5,509 bases of DNA, from positions 1 through 5,509 of the forward strand of contig JASHTZ010000600.1 in assembly GCA_030040295.1 (NCBI GenBank). The letters run 5' to 3'. Each line of letters begins with the position of its first letter. The stretch's first letter is position 1. The translations under genes and the position numbers were made by a program. Below are positions 1 to 5,509 of this stretch, one piece after another. Below the pieces are notes generated by a model. The model did no database searches and was not told the DNA's origin. It saw only the letters and a program-made list of their open reading frames with translations. This DNA comes from Terriglobia bacterium (GTDB lineage: Bacteria; Acidobacteriota; Terriglobia; UBA7540).

Positions 1-14
1 TCAGCTAATTCGAA

Positions 15-20
15 GAGGAG
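15..20 (+). promoter_or_regulatory. Shine-Dalgarno sequence of rplL
   Basis: GAGGAG lies 8 bases before the ATG at 29, which is good SD strength and spacing. It supports that ATG as the start, as expected for a very highly expressed ribosomal protein. Confidence 0.8.
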
Positions 21-28
21 AATCAAGC

Positions 29-418
29 ATGTCAGAGCGCGTCGATAAGATCGTGGAAGAAGTCAAGAGCTTAACCCTGCTGGAGGCAGCGGAGCTGGTG
101 AAGAAGCTGGAGGAAGCGCTGGGCGTTTCCGCCGCAGCCGCCGCTCCGGTAGTGGTTGCAGGCGCGGGCGCGGCAGCCGCCGGCGGCGCCGCTCCGGCCG
201 AGGAGCAGACGGAGTTCAGCGTGGTCCTGACCGCCGTGGGAGCCAACAAAATCAACGTCATCAAGGCCGTTCGCGAGGTCACCAGCCTGGGGCTGAAAGA
301 AGCCAAGGACCTGGTGGATGGCGCTCCCAAGCCGATCAAGGAAGGCGTCTCCAAGGAAGAGGCGGAGACCATCAAGAAAAAGTTCACCGAAGCCGGCGCT
401 ACTGTTGAGGTGAAGTAA
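29..418 (+). CDS. rplL: 50S ribosomal protein L7/L12
   Basis: L7/L12 forms the multi-copy flexible stalk of the large ribosomal subunit, anchored through L10, and recruits and stimulates the GTPase factors EF-Tu, EF-G, IF2 and RF3. The 129-residue protein is slightly longer than E. coli L7/L12. Residues 1-32 form the helical N-terminal dimerisation and L10-binding domain. Residues about 33-60 are an Ala/Gly/Pro hinge, somewhat long and extremely alanine-rich. Residues about 61-129 are the globular C-terminal domain, ending in the typical TVEVK. The factor-binding surface is intact: K74, V77, I78, K79, R82 and the GLKEAKDLV segment (88-96). The ATG at 29 has a strong SD sequence and gives the canonical MSERVDKIVEEV-type N-terminus. 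The gene precedes rpoB by 231 bases, as in the usual rplJL-rpoBC cluster; rplJ would lie just upstream of the window. Identification is near certain. Confidence 0.98.
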   Translation: MSERVDKIVEEVKSLTLLEAAELVKKLEEALGVSAAAAAPVVVAGAGAAAAGGAAPAEEQTEFSVVLTAVGANKINVIKAVREVTSLGLKEAKDLVDGAPKPIKEGVSKEEAETIKKKFTEAGATVEVK

Positions 419-440
419 CCGCTCACCCGCCGGGCGCGGC

Positions 441-489
441 TGTAGCGGCGCTCTGTGAGCGCCGACGGCGGTCATAGACCGCCGCTACA
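441..489. repeat. REPIN/BIME-like inverted pair of GTAG-headed palindromes
   Basis: Two 24-base units, 441-464 and 466-489, lie in inverted orientation around a single A at 465. Each unit reads TGTAG (CTACA in the inverted copy) followed by a perfect 8-bp hairpin: 446-453 with 457-464 (loop TGT), and 466-473 with 477-484 (loop ATA). Oriented alike, the units differ at three positions. Two of these are a compensatory C-G to G-C swap in the stem, and the third is in the loop. A GTAG tetranucleotide at the foot of a GC-rich hairpin is the hallmark of REP sequences mobilised by RAYT-type (REP-associated tyrosine) transposases, and inverted REP doublets are called REPINs or BIMEs. The element starts 22 bases after the rplL stop. 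No T-run follows, so it is not a canonical intrinsic terminator. In RNA it could fold as two hairpins or as one long imperfect hairpin. Membership in a genomic repeat family is inferred. Confidence 0.75.
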
Positions 490-547
490 AGTGGCACGGA
501 AGGCTCCATGAACGGCTGGCTCAGGGGGACGACTGGACTGCATCTTT

Positions 548-564
548 ATGCGCCGGGTGCGCAT
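548..564 (+). other. Small hairpin in the rplL-rpoB gap
   Basis: ATGCGC (548-553) and GCGCAT (559-564) form a perfect 6-bp stem with loop CGGGT. It is followed five bases later by a short palindrome TCCCT-A-AGGGA (569-579). Neither is followed by a T-run. They could be RNA processing or attenuation structures, or chance. The rest of the gap (419-440, 490-547, 580-597) shows no recognisable signal. Confidence 0.35.
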
Positions 565-597
565 CCAATCCCTAAGGGAACTGTGTCGCCATAATCT

Positions 598-626
598 TTG
601 TCACCATCGTCCGACGAACTTTTGAT
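598..626 (+). promoter_or_regulatory. Weak candidate sigma70-type promoter before rpoB
   Basis: TTGTCA (598-603, five of six matches to TTGACA), a 17-base spacer, then TTTGAT (621-626, four of six matches to TATAAT). The surroundings are locally AT-rich compared with the GC-rich window. Transcription from here would start only about 10-15 bases before the SD sequence AAGGAG (636-641) of rpoB. Such matches occur by chance, and rpoB is probably transcribed mainly by read-through from upstream ribosomal-protein promoters. Confidence 0.25.
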
Positions 627-649
627 ACTTCAAGCAAGGAGCAAAAGGA

Positions 650-5311
<4,662 letters not shown>

Positions 5312-5314
5312 GAA

Positions 5315-5343
5315 TCGAAATCCGAAATTCGAAAATCGGAGGG
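5315..5343 (+). promoter_or_regulatory. rpoC ribosome binding site preceded by degenerate heptad repeat
   Basis: GGAGGG (5338-5343) is a strong SD sequence four bases before TTG 5348, and it decides the rpoC start. It is preceded by near-identical 7-base units TCGAAAT (5315-5321), CCGAAAT (5322-5328) and TCGAAAA (5329-5335), then TCGGAGG (5336-5342), which runs into the SD. TCCGA (5321-5325) can pair with TCGGA (5336-5340), a weak 5-bp hairpin touching the SD. Confidence 0.7.
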
Positions 5344-5347
5344 AACC

Positions 5348-5509
5348 TTGTTCCGAAGCAGCCCTTATGATCGCGTAAGCCTGATCGGTGAATTTGACGC
5401 CATTCGCATCAGCCTGGCGTCGCCGGAGAAGATTCGGTCGTGGTCGCATGGTGAAGTGACCAAGCCGGAGACCATCAATTACCGCACCTTCAAGCCGGAG
5501 CGCGATGGC
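5348..5509 (+). CDS. rpoC: DNA-directed RNA polymerase subunit beta' (5' part)
   Basis: Beta-prime carries the catalytic magnesium-binding NADFDGD loop, the clamp and an N-terminal zinc-binding domain; none of these lies in the window, which ends after codon 54. The visible N-terminus (FRSSPYDRVSL, then FDAIRISLASPEKIRSWSHG, then EVTKPETINYRTFKPERDG) is unmistakable for RpoC, and the next expected residues are the LFCARIFGP segment leading into the zinc domain. The start is TTG 5348. It has a strong SD at 5338-5343, and no ATG or GTG is available in frame between the rpoB stop and this point. The reading frame happens to be the same as that of rpoB, separated by the TAA at 5309-5311. The 36-base gap indicates co-transcription with rpoB. 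The gene is complete on its left side and truncated by the window on its right. Confidence 0.97.
   Translation, partial: MFRSSPYDRVSLIGEFDAIRISLASPEKIRSWSHGEVTKPETINYRTFKPERDG

Noticed and set aside
1..8. Possible end of rplJ, with TAA at 6-8
   Set aside because: Gene order makes it plausible, but at most one or two codons are visible, so no feature can be supported.
441..489. Intrinsic terminator after rplL
   Set aside because: The hairpins are strong but no T-run follows either stem, and rpoB lies downstream in the same operon.
590..595. CATAAT as a -10 box
   Set aside because: Five of six matches, but no acceptable -35 element at 16-18 bases upstream and no extended TGn motif.
576..602. 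ECF-type promoter (GGGAACT with GTC about 17 bases later)
   Set aside because: Only the short GGAAC core matches; the -10 part is too weak and no ECF-type regulation of rpoB is expected.

Overview
The window is a piece of the core ribosomal-protein/RNA-polymerase operon of a GC-rich bacterium, all on the + strand: rplL (ribosomal protein L7/L12, complete), rpoB (RNA polymerase beta subunit, complete, 1553 residues) and the first 54 codons of rpoC (beta-prime subunit, cut by the window end). The order rplL-rpoB-rpoC is the usual bacterial one. The long RpoB with a cysteine-rich insertion near its N-terminus, the form of the RpoC N-terminus and the GTAG-headed palindromic repeat all fit Acidobacteriota as I remember sequences from that phylum. 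That assignment is inference from memory, not a search.

Layout: bases 1-28 are the leader of rplL with its Shine-Dalgarno (SD) sequence. rplL runs 29-418. A 231-base gap (419-649) holds a neat inverted pair of REP-like palindromes (441-489), a small hairpin (548-564), a short palindrome (569-579) and a weak candidate promoter (598-626). rpoB runs 650-5311. A 36-base gap (5312-5347) with a degenerate 7-base tandem repeat leads into the SD sequence and a TTG start for rpoC at 5348.

The genes serve the two central machines of expression: L7/L12 recruits translation factors to the ribosome, and beta plus beta-prime form the catalytic core of RNA polymerase. Two points stand out. RpoB carries a net 61-residue insertion with four cysteine pairs (a predicted double zinc ribbon), and the first of its two ribbons has exactly the cysteine spacing of the zinc-binding domain of beta-prime, the product of the next gene. 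Also, a REPIN-like element with a compensatory base-pair change sits just after rplL, where other bacteria place attenuation or RNA processing signals. Two further insertions relative to E. coli RpoB (about residues 473-546 and 741-784) explain most of the remaining extra length.
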